A DNA stretch of 6,422 nucleotides from Cesiribacter sp. (GTDB lineage Bacteria; Bacteroidota; Bacteroidia; Cytophagales; Cyclobacteriaceae): assembly GCA_030147305.1 (NCBI GenBank), contig JASLAE010000268.1, positions 1 to 6,422 on the forward strand, in the 5' to 3' direction. Shown here piece by piece: positions 5,623 through 6,422 of this stretch (position 1 is the stretch's first letter; each line of letters opens with the position of its first letter). Under the pieces are notes generated by a model that was given only the letters and a program-made list of their open reading frames with translations, was not told the origin of the DNA and did no database searches. Position numbers and translations under genes: made by a program.

Positions 5623-6422
5623 TTAACTATTTACGGGCTTTAGCGAAGCTTGTTTAATGGGGGCATCTGGTGTAAAGAGGAACCAGAGACCATACATTCT
5701 ACAAGCCCTGCTTACAAATATTGGAATAAGCACACTGGCTACAACACTAACAGGTAACATTAACCAAAAATTATTGATACCAAATCCATTTACAAATAAT
5801 ATTCTAACTGCTGCACCAACCAATGAATGAAGCAGGTAAATGTATAGTGTATATTGCCCGATGGTGCGGATGATGGAGTAGTAACGGGAGTTGCGAATGG
5901 ATAAAGCATATGAAATCCAGATAATGGCAGCACTGCCGACGAGTGCAAAGATCAAAGAGAGGGTGAGATTATTTCTCCAGGCCTCCTGAAACAGGATCCA
6001 TTCACCAACAATGGAAAGCAGAAAAAGAAAGACCAACAGCTTTACGGAAGCAAGAATACTGTGATTATTCTTATCCAGTATTTTTGTAGAGATGATATCT
6101 CCCAGCACAAAAAAGATAAACAATCTGAAGATGTGGAAGGGGATGGGAAATTCAATCAGTTGCGGATATACATAATACATACCCAAGCCGGCCAGGAACA
6201 TAACAGCATGATGGCCTCTGCTCAGTAAGAACATCACCAGGTATAATATAGATACATTAAAAAGAGCCACTAAAAACCACCAGTGTCCGGAGGGTGCAAT
6301 GAATATATCCAGGTAGCTCCAAAGCGTTGGGTCTGCATTCACATAAGCACTCATTGCTATCTGCAGCGTGGTGATGATGAATGCCCAAATGAGGTAAGGA
6401 TAGATGATGGTTTTAATCTTGT
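5623..6422 (-). CDS. Acyltransferase family 3 membrane protein (N-terminus outside window)
   Basis: The frame is open from the right edge to the TAA at 5623, giving 265 visible residues. A Met at 6354 is not the true start: the 22 codons before it (KIKTIIYPYLIWAF...) continue the family pattern. Recognisable parts are IIYPYLIWAF, then HWWFLVALFN at visible residues 46-55, and IGQYTLYIYLLH near visible 187-198, the closing signature of acyltransferase-3 proteins (OafA, NolL, fucose 4-O-acetylase-like). About seven or eight membrane segments are visible. These enzymes transfer acetyl or other acyl groups to sugars of surface polysaccharides, lipids or secreted glycans. Full proteins are about 330-380 residues, so roughly 70-110 N-terminal residues, including the usual catalytic His and Arg motif of the first segments, are missing here. 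The basic, Pro-containing tail ends in KPVNS. Its next gene, a probable glycosyltransferase, supports a role in glycan modification. Confidence 0.85.
   Translation of the reverse strand, partial: KIKTIIYPYLIWAFIITTLQIAMSAYVNADPTLWSYLDIFIAPSGHWWFLVALFNVSILYLVMFLLSRGHHAVMFLAGLGMYYVYPQLIEFPIPFHIFRLFIFFVLGDIISTKILDKNNHSILASVKLLVFLFLLSIVGEWILFQEAWRNNLTLSLIFALVGSAAIIWISYALSIRNSRYYSIIRTIGQYTLYIYLLHSLVGAAVRILFVNGFGINNFWLMLPVSVVASVLIPIFVSRACRMYGLWFLFTPDAPIKQASLKPVNS

Noticed and set aside
5623..6354. Reading the acyltransferase as a complete 243-residue gene starting at the Met at 6354
   Set aside because: The frame stays open to the right edge and the 22 extra codons continue the family sequence, so the gene is cut by the window and 6354 is an internal Met.

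Overview
The window looks like a chromosomal piece of a Bacteroidota genome, probably from the Cytophagales or a related group. Four things point there: a long secreted mosaic protein of Ig-like, FN3, PA14 and cadherin-like domains; no Shine-Dalgarno sequence in front of the two starts that can be seen; a candidate promoter element of the Bacteroidota TAnnTTTG type; and a moderate GC content with AT-rich spacers. All three genes are on the minus strand, so the biological reading order runs from right to left.

Right end (6422-5623): the C-terminal part of a membrane acyltransferase of the acyltransferase-3 (OafA/NolL-like) family, whose N-terminus lies beyond the right edge. A 21-bp gap separates it from a complete 554-residue polytopic membrane protein (5601-3937) that looks like a GT-C fold glycosyltransferase. 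The two are probably cotranscribed and may act on envelope or surface glycans. A short hairpin that contains the stop codon of the glycosyltransferase in its loop, with a T-tract after it, closes this unit.

Middle (about 3931-3695): an AT-rich intergenic region with no convincing gene. Upstream of the next gene it carries a candidate TACATTTG -7 element, a perfect 7-bp inverted repeat and an A/T tract.

Left (3694-1): one uninterrupted minus-strand reading frame of at least 1231 residues that runs off the left edge. Its order is signal peptide, serine esterase-type alpha/beta hydrolase, two Ig-like domains, FN3, FN3, PA14, FN3, FN3, two cadherin-like repeats, then the beginning of one more domain. 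It is best described as a secreted, possibly cell-surface, multidomain esterase with presumed glycan-binding and spacer modules. The C-terminus, where a type IX secretion sorting domain would be expected, is outside the window. This gene has its own candidate promoter and is separated from the upstream pair by the terminator.

I found no RNA genes, CRISPR arrays, insertion sequences or defence-type genes, and nothing that clearly amounts to an undescribed system. The most interesting material is the architecture of the large esterase.
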